Shown here: positions 53,687 to 61,688 of the stretch, piece by piece | Layout: every line of letters starts with the position of its first letter | Numbering within the stretch: position 1 is the first letter of the stretch | DNA from: Gemmatimonadaceae bacterium | Lineage (GTDB): Bacteria > Gemmatimonadota > Gemmatimonadetes > Gemmatimonadales > Gemmatimonadaceae | DNA length: 64,000 nucleotides | Direction of reading: 5' to 3' | Assembly (NCBI GenBank): GCA_020851035.1 | Contig: JADZDM010000005.1 | Span: 434,001 to 498,000 of the forward strand | Made by a program: the position numbers and the translations under genes | Notes under the pieces: generated by a model | What the model was told of the DNA's origin: nothing | Databases searched by the model: none | What the model saw: the letters and a program-made list of their open reading frames with translations, nothing else

Positions 53687-54892
53687 TCACCGACCAGTCA
53701 CGGCGCTTCCGATTCGCTGGAGCCAGTGATTGATCGCATGCCCGAAGTGAGACTCGAGCAGCAGTTCGAGTACCACGCCCACCAGCAAGGGCACCACGTT
53801 CACCCAGTATCCGCCGTTGGCGCGTGGCAGGCCTGCGTACCAGAAGGTGGCCGCGGCAATCGCGCAGACTCCGAGCATTGCGCTCCCAGGCGAGACGACT
53901 GCGTACAACAGCATGATGACGCCGGCCAGCAGGAACTTGAGTGCATACGACACCCAGGGTCGTGGCAGCCTGAAGAACGATCTTCCAAGCTCTGCAGTGA
54001 CAAGCTGCGACTGAAGAAGGACGCCGGCGGACGTCCCCGAGGCCGTCGCATGGACGTCATCGGAATCCGCGCCACCGATCAGGACGATGTGACCGCGGAG
54101 CCGCTTCGAGATCGAATCCCAGGCCGCAGGATCGGTCGCGCGATTCGAGAACGCCAATAGCAGCGACCACGCGTCGATGGCCATGCTGTCGTGCACGGCG
54201 GTGCCAACTGCCACGAGGTCAGCAGTGCTGTCGGGAAGGGCGAAGCGGCACCGTCGCCTGTCCTCGTCCGTGGTGCCGGAGCGCGCGCGCTCCGCGCAGC
54301 CGGTTCGCACGATCGCCCGCGCAAAGCTTGCGTACGTCTCGTTCCCAGCCCGTTCGTACGGCGTGTATCGGCGTAGCACGCCGTCACTCTCGCGGACGGT
54401 ATGTGACAACCCCAGTTCGCCGTGCAGGAGCCCCTTTCCACCGATCGGCGCAAGGGGCATGAGCAAGGTGTCACGCGTGTCAGCGATCCAGACCCAAACC
54501 GTCGGTGCCGACGTTGCCGGGTCGTTGTAGGACCTGTATTGGCCGGGGTCGTGCGTCAGGATGTCGACGCCGATCACCTCTGGGCCCGCCGAATCCACGG
54601 CACGTACCAGTTCGAACAGCCTTTCGGCACGCGTCGGGTATCCGAACTGCGCGTCGACCCGGCTTCGAGCACGGATCAGCACGACGGCAACCCGGCCGGT
54701 CTCTGCGGGTGTTGCACGACGGACGGCAGCATCGAGCGCTGCGTTCGACCAGGGTTCGAGGATAGGAATGCCCTTGCTGGTACCGGACAGCACTACGAGG
54801 CCTGCGCAGGCGACGATGTTCGTCCACCGGAGCGAGGTGAGGCGCGCACGCCAGCCGGCACCGGCCGACGCACTGTCGTGACTCGTCGTCAT
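53687..54892 (-). CDS. CHASE2-domain membrane protein
   Basis: A 401-residue protein. A signal/anchor helix (about 28-45) is followed by an extracytoplasmic CHASE2 sensor domain (about 60-290; RVAVVLIRARSRVDAQFGYPTRAERLFELVRAV, GPEVIGVDILTHDPG, LRGHIVLIGGADSDDVHATASG), then three or four helices (SYALKFLLAGVIMLLYAVV and onward to 395). Unlike most CHASE2 proteins it has no cyclase, kinase or CHAT domain of its own. It is the last gene of a coupled trio: its ATG overlaps the stop of the preceding gene (ATGA). The soluble output may therefore be the CHAT protein encoded two genes upstream. Confidence 0.86.
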   Translation of the reverse strand: MTTSHDSASAGAGWRARLTSLRWTNIVACAGLVVLSGTSKGIPILEPWSNAALDAAVRRATPAETGRVAVVLIRARSRVDAQFGYPTRAERLFELVRAVDSAGPEVIGVDILTHDPGQYRSYNDPATSAPTVWVWIADTRDTLLMPLAPIGGKGLLHGELGLSHTVRESDGVLRRYTPYERAGNETYASFARAIVRTGCAERARSGTTDEDRRRCRFALPDSTADLVAVGTAVHDSMAIDAWSLLLAFSNRATDPAAWDSISKRLRGHIVLIGGADSDDVHATASGTSAGVLLQSQLVTAELGRSFFRLPRPWVSYALKFLLAGVIMLLYAVVSPGSAMLGVCAIAAATFWYAGLPRANGGYWVNVVPLLVGVVLELLLESHFGHAINHWLQRIGSAVTGR

Positions 54893-55713
54893 GGTTCCGC
54901 TGTCAGGAGCACTGCACGCCGCAGCGCCTCACGCTCACCGGGGACGGGAGGGTCCGGCCATCGGTGCATGGCGCCGTCCAGGTTGTCGAGCGCCCGCGCG
55001 ATGCCACGCGCACGGCTGGCGCCGGCAAGCACCACGACGGCGGGTCGGAGTCCGGTCGACTCGTACCGGGTGCCATCGGTCGTCGTCCGCGTGCGGAACA
55101 CGTGCGCGACGAATGCTCCAGAAACGGCAGGTTGGATGATCGCGTGGCGCCCGGTAATCGGTGCAATGAGGACCGAGTCGCCGTCCGGCATGCAGATGGC
55201 CTGCTGGACGGGACACAGGACCGCGACCAGTCCGCGGGGCGCCTCCCCAGTCAACAGCCGGCCGATGTCGCTGCGTCCGGCGACGAGTTCACCCAATCCG
55301 TCCACGATGCCGAAATCCGCAGCCAGGGCGGCCTGGTGCCGGATCATCTCCAGCACGATGACGCTGTCCCGGGGATGGCGTGCGCGTCGTGTCGTCGTGC
55401 CCTGGTTCAGCGGAGCGGTCGGGACGCGGATTGCGATAGGGCGCACGCACTCTCCGCGTGCGCAGGATACGACCCGCAGTCGCCCGCTCAGCCGCAGGAG
55501 CAGCGAATCGCGATTCGCGGGCGAGGTGGAGTCGTGCTCGATGACCGACATCGGCTGCAACGGCTCGAAATCGCCGATGCGTGCCGGTGGGCGTCCGTCC
55601 AGCCGCCAGCGGCCGCTGGACGTGATGACGTAGCGGGAGAAGACATCCGGCTGCGCCGAGGCGATGCTTGCGCCGGAGAGCAGCAGGAATGCGAGCCTTC
55701 GCACCGTGCTCAT
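54889..55713 (-). CDS. Exported protein of unknown function between CHAT and CHASE2 genes
   Basis: A 274-residue protein from ATG 55713, which overlaps the CHAT gene stop (ATGA); a start at 55758 lacks signal features. The signal peptide is MSTVRRLAFLLLSGASIASAQ. The mature part is beta-rich at first (FSRYVITSSGRWRLDG..LSGRLRVVSCARGECVRPIAIRV) and helical later (SVIVLEMIRHQAALAADFG), with four cysteines. The N-terminal pattern suggests a FecR/cupin-like or CHASE2-associated domain, but I do not recognise it. Coupling on both sides implies a fixed stoichiometry with the CHAT and CHASE2 proteins. Confidence 0.75.
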   Translation of the reverse strand: MSTVRRLAFLLLSGASIASAQPDVFSRYVITSSGRWRLDGRPPARIGDFEPLQPMSVIEHDSTSPANRDSLLLRLSGRLRVVSCARGECVRPIAIRVPTAPLNQGTTTRRARHPRDSVIVLEMIRHQAALAADFGIVDGLGELVAGRSDIGRLLTGEAPRGLVAVLCPVQQAICMPDGDSVLIAPITGRHAIIQPAVSGAFVAHVFRTRTTTDGTRYESTGLRPAVVVLAGASRARGIARALDNLDGAMHRWPDPPVPGEREALRRAVLLTAEP

Positions 55714-58295
55714 GGCAGGCGTCCGAACGGATTCCCCACCACCGTCCACCCGGCCCACGATGTCGGCGCCGGGTATTGTGCCTTCACTGCCTCCTGCGCC
55801 TCACGCAACGCCTGCTGGAAGTGGAGGCGCCTGGAGACGGCCGCCTCCACGAACGCCTCGACGAACAGCTCCGTGGCGGCGCCGTTGTCGGCGGGCCACA
55901 GGGAGACGACACTCGCCTGCGCCCCGGCGGCAGTGAGGGCGAGCGGGAACCCAAGCACACCCTGGCCGTCGAGAATCTCGCCGTCGCCGAGCCGGCAGGC
56001 GATCAGCATCATCAGCGGGGTGCGGCGAAGGTCGAGCTGCGCGAACTGTGCCGCGTTGACCCGGGCCGCCGAGTCCACATTGGCGTTGGACAGCGCGATG
56101 GTGGAACGGGTGACGTAGGCGCTGAGCGCATCATCGTCCCCGATCGGCACGCCGCCGTGCGTGACGAGGATGCCGATCGTGCTCTTCTGCAGGTCGCGGG
56201 ACACGCTGGCCCACTCTGCACTTCCACCCCACGCGGAATCCACGGGGGTACGCGCGCCCGCGAGTACTTGCGCGACCGACGGCCGGAAGGTGATCGGGGC
56301 GAACCGCTGACCACTCCCGAACTGCAGCCCAGTGAGCAGGAACCCGCGCGCCTTGTTCGGCGTCGCATCCGATCGCTGCCGCGACACGAGGTGCGCGAAC
56401 GACGGGACGACTCCGACGTCCTGGGTGATGCCCGCCGCCGCAGCCAGCAAAGGGAGGTTCGCGTGCAGCAGTCGGCTGTCCGGGGCAACCAGGATCCGCG
56501 TCACGGTGGCGGGAATCTGCGACTTGAGCCTGCCCCAGATCGCGGCGGCAGCCGAGGCAGTTGCCTGCGCCCACACGGCGCTGTCGCGCGTGCTCGCAGC
56601 CTGGCGCCAGCGGTCCACCTGCGCTGACAGCTCTGCCTCGGTGCCGAGCTCGACGAACCCTAACTGTTTCGAGCCGACGGAGATGATCGCGAAAACGGAA
56701 CGCCGCTGGCCCTTCTCGAGGGGCGACGCACGGAAGATGTCGATGAAGGCGTCCCGGTCTGTCAGGGCCGTGCCTTCGAGATGCAGGTTCGCGTCCTTCC
56801 GCGAACCCTGCTTTCTCATGACGCCCTGATAGAACGTGCCGAATGGCGCAACGGTGGCAGAATCGATCTTGCCGCCGGAGGAGAGTCGCCTGAGGATCTG
56901 CCTGGTCACTCGGACACCCTCTTCCTCCTCCTCGGGCGTGAGCTCCATGAGCATCGTCCGCGAGGCCGGCAGCGCCGTGCCGTAGGCGATCGCCAGCATG
57001 CCCTTGCTCGACCGCACGATTTCGGACAGGCCGGTGACACAGGCCGCCTCGCGCCCGCAGCGCACGAGGATGTATCGCATGAAGAGCGCGGTCTGGAACT
57101 CCAACAGCTCGATCGCGGCATCGCGGGACATGGCGCGCAGCAATGCCACGTTCATCAGCTCCGCGGAGAGGCGTGTCAGCTTTGCCGCGACCGGGTAGAT
57201 CATCTGGCGCACGATGACACTGTTCGTGTCAGTCAGCGTCCCCTCATCCGCCCCGCGCTCTGCGCCACGTGCGTCTGCGGGTCTCCGGGCTCCGACCGCA
57301 CCCGCGTCGGTGAACATCCAGCGGATCCAGCGGAAGGACATCGCGTCGAACATCGCGATCGTCTGTTCCAGCATCCGGATCTGGTCGATGGTCAGGCCCC
57401 GGGCCGCCAGCACGCGCTCGGCGGTGCTGCCCGGGGGCACCACGATGTTCAGTCCCTGTGAATCTGCCTGCGCTGCCCGGCGCTTCAGTGCCTGCGTCGC
57501 CAGCGACATTCCCAGCTCCTCGACCTCCATCGCGCCGCGGGCCTGCCCGACGACGGCACTGGGAGCACCGGCCTCCCCGAGCGCGCCGGCAAGCAGGTCC
57601 CGGAAGTGCGCGAAGTCGTCCCGGTTCTCATCGGACATGAGTGCGGCGCGCTGCCAGAGCTGCGCCCGCGTGACGGCGGGGGCCGGTGCGAGGCGGAGCG
57701 AGTACTGGCGCAGGATGCCACGCGGCTCGGCGGCATTCGCAGTGCCGAACATGCCCGTCGTCAGAAGGCGGTGCGCGGCCCGGACACCGAGTGACATGGT
57801 GGATGCGCTGCCCGATCCGCGATCCAGCAGCTGACGGCACGCGGAGGTCATGAGACGAACGGGCTGAAGGCACGTGCGTGTCAGCACCTCAAAGCGAACC
57901 CGGTTGATCGGATTCAGCGGCAGCTCGACGGCAGTGCCGCAGCCGAGTCGCTCGCAGCGCGCAAGCGAGGAGTCGATCCAGCGCTCGAGCGGTGTGCCGT
58001 TGCGACGGTCGTTCGCCGCGCTGTGCAGGAACAGCAGGTGCACGTCGTTGGCGAGCATCTGATCGATGGCCTCCATCCGGACGATCTCACGGGCGGCGCG
58101 CGACTGCGGCGCAGGCGCAGCTGGAGTCGCGGCGCTGCTCCGGCCGCTCCGCCTGGTCCTCGATTCCTGCGCGGCGGTCGCACCGACGTTCACCGTGGCA
58201 CATGCCCCGAGCAGCACGAGCACCGTGCGCAGCCGGCCTGCGGAAGCGAATCGACGGCGAGTCCGGCGATGCGGAGGGAGGGAGGTGTCATGCAT
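55710..58295 (-). CDS. Exported CHAT-domain (caspase-like) protein
   Basis: A 861-residue protein. ATG 58295 precedes an Arg-rich n-region and a hydrophobic helix ending near GATAAQ, so it is secreted or periplasmic. The middle (about 200-560) is helical. The C-terminal CHAT peptidase domain (about 600-861) has the catalytic dyad His713 in GILVTHGGVPIG and Cys767 in MLIACRLGDGE, followed by GVLGFPLALTAAGAQASVVSLWPADNGAATELFVEAF, the family's conserved block. CHAT proteins are caspase/separase-like cysteine proteases; some act as toxins or death effectors after activation. Most are cytoplasmic with TPR repeats; export of this one is unusual. It is the first gene of the trio. Confidence 0.9.
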   Translation of the reverse strand: MHDTSLPPHRRTRRRFASAGRLRTVLVLLGACATVNVGATAAQESRTRRSGRSSAATPAAPAPQSRAAREIVRMEAIDQMLANDVHLLFLHSAANDRRNGTPLERWIDSSLARCERLGCGTAVELPLNPINRVRFEVLTRTCLQPVRLMTSACRQLLDRGSGSASTMSLGVRAAHRLLTTGMFGTANAAEPRGILRQYSLRLAPAPAVTRAQLWQRAALMSDENRDDFAHFRDLLAGALGEAGAPSAVVGQARGAMEVEELGMSLATQALKRRAAQADSQGLNIVVPPGSTAERVLAARGLTIDQIRMLEQTIAMFDAMSFRWIRWMFTDAGAVGARRPADARGAERGADEGTLTDTNSVIVRQMIYPVAAKLTRLSAELMNVALLRAMSRDAAIELLEFQTALFMRYILVRCGREAACVTGLSEIVRSSKGMLAIAYGTALPASRTMLMELTPEEEEEGVRVTRQILRRLSSGGKIDSATVAPFGTFYQGVMRKQGSRKDANLHLEGTALTDRDAFIDIFRASPLEKGQRRSVFAIISVGSKQLGFVELGTEAELSAQVDRWRQAASTRDSAVWAQATASAAAAIWGRLKSQIPATVTRILVAPDSRLLHANLPLLAAAAGITQDVGVVPSFAHLVSRQRSDATPNKARGFLLTGLQFGSGQRFAPITFRPSVAQVLAGARTPVDSAWGGSAEWASVSRDLQKSTIGILVTHGGVPIGDDDALSAYVTRSTIALSNANVDSAARVNAAQFAQLDLRRTPLMMLIACRLGDGEILDGQGVLGFPLALTAAGAQASVVSLWPADNGAATELFVEAFVEAAVSRRLHFQQALREAQEAVKAQYPAPTSWAGWTVVGNPFGRLP

Positions 58296-58383
58296 GTCGG
58301 ACCCGGAGAGGTGGTCCAGCTCAGTGATGAAGCCGAGGGGAACGGGCCCGTCGGCGGCGTGCCAGGGCAAAGGAGCGGACCGT

Positions 58384-58403
58384 GCGTTATCGTCGCGTTA
58401 TCG
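58384..58403. promoter_or_regulatory. Putative SARP operator (two 9-bp direct repeats, 11-bp spacing)
   Basis: gcgttatcg occurs at 58384-58392 and again at 58395-58403, an 11-bp period. SARP-family regulators are known to bind 7-bp direct repeats on one face of the helix at 11-bp intervals overlapping the -35 region. The site lies about 90-110 bp upstream of the leftward CHAT start and 130 bp upstream of the rightward SARP gene, so it could control either or both. Confidence 0.5.
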
Positions 58404-58532
58404 AGCTGGACGCCACCATGACGGCGGTTCGGGCACCGACAGTCCGTTGCCGGTCCGGCGCGCGATCGTGGGCCGGTGGCGAGGTTCGGCGCATTGCGGC
58501 ACCGATGCACCGACTGGTATCAATTCCGTGCC

Positions 58533-60608
58533 ATGAGCCGATATACGATCCATCTCCTCGGCGGCGTCGAGTTCGTCCCGGCTGGAGCGGGGCAGTCGCT
58601 GCTCGCGCGGCCGACGCGTCTCGCCCTGCTGGCCTTCCTCGCGGCGCGCATGGACAACGGCCCGCAGCAGCGCGATGTCATCCTCGGCACATTCTGGCCG
58701 GAATCGAGTGAGGAGCATGCGCGCAACAGCCTGAGACAGGCACTGCACGTGCTCCGGCGTGCCCTGGGTGAGGACGCCATCCTCAACCGCGGTACCGCGG
58801 TCCAGCTCAACGAGGCCGTGGTGGAGTGCGACCTCGTCCGCCTGGATCGCGCCCTCCGCGCCGGACGGGATGCCGATGCGGTGACGGCCTATCGCGGACA
58901 CCTGCTGCATGGCCTCTTCGTGCCGGACGCGTACGAGGTCATGGCGTGGCTTGGCAGCGAGCAGGAACGCCGCCGGCGTGCCGTGATCGACGCCGCCAAC
59001 CGACTGGCCGAGGATGCCGAGCGAGCCGGCAACGCCCGGGAATGCCTGCGCTGGGCTCGGCGTGCCGCCGAGTTGCACACACCGGAGGAACGGCCGTCCT
59101 CGCGATTGATGGCGCTGCTGTCGCAGGCTGCCGTCCATCGGCCAGCGCGGCCCTCTCCGGCAGGGTTCCCGGCGTCGCTCGCCGACGCCCTGCGGGCCGG
59201 AACGGGCAGTGTCCAAGCCGGTGGCGATGCCCGGCTACTGCGTGTGGCGGTGATCCCGCTGCTCAACCTGACGGGCGATCCCGGGAATGACGCCATCGCG
59301 GAAGGCTTCGCGGCCGCCATCGGCATCGCGCTCGACGACGAGCGGCTGGACGTGGAACGGGTGTCGCAGCCCTCCCTCCGCCAGCTGCAATCGACCGCCG
59401 CGGACATCGCGCTCGCTGCGGAGCGCCTGGACGCCATGGCCGTGCTGTCCGGCACCTTGGACAGTGCACAGGGCGAGCTCCGGTTGTTCATCGAGATGCA
59501 CGCGCGCGACGGACGCCTCCTGTGGTCGGACCAGATGGGCCTCGGGTCTGGTGAGTTCCAGGCAGCGGTGGCTCTCGTGCGGCGTGCCGTGGCGGACGCG
59601 CTGCCGAAGGCGTCGGCGGTGACGCGGCGCGTCCGGCGCATGCGTCGTGAGGGGAGCGACCCGGCCGCGGTGCTGTCGGTGATGCGCGGCAACCATCACC
59701 TCTGGCGGAGCACACCGAAAGACCTCGAGCGGGCTCTGGCCCACTTCACCGACGCCACCGCGCGTGACCCCCAGAGCGCGCCGGCGTGGGCCGGGCTGGG
59801 GCAGGCGCTGCTCACGATGCCGTTGTATGGACTCGTCGATTCGGCGAGTGCGTTCACCCGCGCGCGTGCGGCGCTGGACCGGGCGATCCACATCGATCCG
59901 GACTATGCCACCGGCTATGCGGCACGGGCGGCCGTGGCGTCGATCTGGGAGTGGGACTTCGAGGCGGCCGAGCGCCTGGCGTTGACGGCGCACGAGCTGG
60001 ACCCGGCGGATCACGAGGCGTGGATCGTGGAGTTGCTTTATGTGCGCTCGCCGCGCCGACAGGCAGCGGCGGCACTGACGGCTGCCGCACGGCTGGTGGC
60101 GCTCGATCCGGTGTCGCCGGTCTCGCTGGCGTACGCGTCGCTGGGCGCATCGTACTTCGACCGCGAGATCGGCGAGGCGTACGCGCGCGGGTCGCTGGAA
60201 CTCGAACCCAGCCTGCCACTCGGGCACTGGGCACTGAGCAGCCTCGCGACCTGGAACGGCCAGCACGACGTCGCGCGGGAACACGCGAGGCTGCTGGTGG
60301 AACTGGCGCAGGGCAACCCCGGTTTCCGGGCGTTCAGCGCAATGCTCTCGGCGCGGGCGGGTGATGCCGGTGTGGCGCGCGACGAGCTGGCAGCGCTTGG
60401 CGGGGACGCCGAGCGCGTTGAAACGGCACGCTACTACGTCGCGCTGACGCTGGCACAGCTTGGCGACACGGAGGCGGCGCTCTCTGCACTGGCGCGGGAG
60501 GTGCAGGTGCGGAACAGCCTGATGATCTACCTGGCGATCGATCCCTCGCTGGCGGAGCTGCGGCAGCATCGCGGGTTCGAGGCACTCCGGGGGCAGGTGG
60601 GGGTGTGA
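58533..60608 (+). CDS. SARP/BTAD-type transcriptional regulator with TPR domain
   Basis: A 691-residue protein from ATG 58533 (MSRYTIHLLGGVEF). Residues 1 to about 95 are an OmpR-like winged helix (RPTRLALLAFLAARMDNGPQ, ILGTFWPESSEEHARNSLRQALHVLRRALG), followed by a BTAD domain (about 95-225). Next is a TolB/adenylate-cyclase-associated-like domain (LLRVAVIPLLNLTGDPGNDAIAEGFAAAI, about 235-365), then TPR repeats to the end (AHFTDATARDPQSAPAWAGLGQAL, RAIHIDPDYATGYAARAA). No NB-ARC ATPase. Such regulators are numerous in Gemmatimonadota and normally control neighbouring genes; here the divergent CHAT-CHASE2 operon is the obvious target. Confidence 0.88.
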   Translation: MSRYTIHLLGGVEFVPAGAGQSLLARPTRLALLAFLAARMDNGPQQRDVILGTFWPESSEEHARNSLRQALHVLRRALGEDAILNRGTAVQLNEAVVECDLVRLDRALRAGRDADAVTAYRGHLLHGLFVPDAYEVMAWLGSEQERRRRAVIDAANRLAEDAERAGNARECLRWARRAAELHTPEERPSSRLMALLSQAAVHRPARPSPAGFPASLADALRAGTGSVQAGGDARLLRVAVIPLLNLTGDPGNDAIAEGFAAAIGIALDDERLDVERVSQPSLRQLQSTAADIALAAERLDAMAVLSGTLDSAQGELRLFIEMHARDGRLLWSDQMGLGSGEFQAAVALVRRAVADALPKASAVTRRVRRMRREGSDPAAVLSVMRGNHHLWRSTPKDLERALAHFTDATARDPQSAPAWAGLGQALLTMPLYGLVDSASAFTRARAALDRAIHIDPDYATGYAARAAVASIWEWDFEAAERLALTAHELDPADHEAWIVELLYVRSPRRQAAAALTAAARLVALDPVSPVSLAYASLGASYFDREIGEAYARGSLELEPSLPLGHWALSSLATWNGQHDVAREHARLLVELAQGNPGFRAFSAMLSARAGDAGVARDELAALGGDAERVETARYYVALTLAQLGDTEAALSALAREVQVRNSLMIYLAIDPSLAELRQHRGFEALRGQVGV

Positions 60609-60789
60609 CCGAAGGCTGGTCCGCGGTTGCCGCGGGCGGGTGCGGCGGGTGGAGCCTGGGGTGATAACGGCGCACTAACGACACCGCCATATGGTGTGTC
60701 CACGCGAGTCCCGCAGACGTGAACATCGCGCCGCGATCGTGGGTCAGGCTTGGTGTCACCGATCTCCCCACCCAGAAGAGGTGTATCCC

Positions 60790-61497
60790 ATGCTTCGTCG
60801 AGTTCTTCCTGCGCTTGCCGCCGCGTGCGTGCTGGCGACGCCGGGCGTCGCGCAACTCTCCGTGCAGTCCTACACGATGCGCAACGGCGGCACTGGCAGC
60901 GCAGCCTACTGGGATGCGGGCTATTCCACCGGCAGCAGCCAGACCGTGAGCAACGCCTTGCTGCAGGGTGGGGTGGGCAAGCTGACGGACGGTGTCATCG
61001 CGACGGACCGCTGGGATGTGGTGTCCAACTCTGCCGGCACCGGGCAGTATGTGGGGTGGTACATCGGGTCGAATCCCGCCACGGTGCCAGTCATCACGAC
61101 CTTCTTCAGCCAGAGCTACCTGTTCACGCGGCTCCGCCTGTGGGTGGACCATGCGGCGGGGTACGGCGGCGTCGAGCCGCCCCTGAGTGTGATCGTCGGC
61201 GGCACGGCGAACGCGGCGTGGACGGACATGACGGGCGGCTTCTCGTTCACGGTCACTCCACCTGTGGGCTCGGCGCCGTTCCTGATCGACCTCGACCTGA
61301 CTTCGCTGAACCTGAGCGGGACCTCACTGACGTTCCAGGTGACGCACAAGGCGAGCGCCTGGGTGATGATGAGCGAAATGGCCGTGAATGGCAGCGCGTT
61401 GAGCGTGGTGCCCGAGCCGGCGACGGTCACGCTGGAGCTGGTGGGACTGGCGATGCTGGGCGTCGCGTGGCGGCAGAAGAAGCGACGCACGATGTGA
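60790..61497 (+). CDS. PEP-CTERM sorting-domain protein
   Basis: A 235-residue exported protein from ATG 60790, with agagg about 8 bp upstream and a signal peptide ending GVAQL. It ends in a PEP-CTERM signal: VPEPAT (about 210), a hydrophobic helix LELVGLAMLGVAW and basic RQKKRR, the target of an exosortase. The mature domain is beta-rich and Gly/Ser/Thr-rich (SNSAGTGQYVGWYIGSNPATVPVITTFF, LIDLDLTSLNLSGTSLTFQVTHKA), resembling carbohydrate-binding or DUF4465-like sandwiches. Probably displayed at the outer surface or in exopolysaccharide. No exosortase or EPS gene is in the window. Confidence 0.88.
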   Translation: MLRRVLPALAAACVLATPGVAQLSVQSYTMRNGGTGSAAYWDAGYSTGSSQTVSNALLQGGVGKLTDGVIATDRWDVVSNSAGTGQYVGWYIGSNPATVPVITTFFSQSYLFTRLRLWVDHAAGYGGVEPPLSVIVGGTANAAWTDMTGGFSFTVTPPVGSAPFLIDLDLTSLNLSGTSLTFQVTHKASAWVMMSEMAVNGSALSVVPEPATVTLELVGLAMLGVAWRQKKRRTM

Positions 61498-61688
61498 GTT
61501 GTGTGCGGCTGCACGGGAGGCGTGGCTAGTGTCACGCGCCAAAGCAACATGGCGAGCGTGATCGCTAGAGAGTGCGCCCGTTGCGCATCCGGTGTGGGCG
61601 GCACGACGGGGTGACGCTCTCTGAAGGGCGTTCACTTGAGCTCGATTGCCAACCCCACCTCGGGCATGCTTGCGGATCGAGAGCAGGA

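Noticed and set aside
60609-60789. Sigma-54 promoter for the PEP-CTERM gene
   Set aside because: Exosortase-linked genes often have a TGGCAC-N5-TTGC site, but none with acceptable match and spacing was found upstream of 60790.
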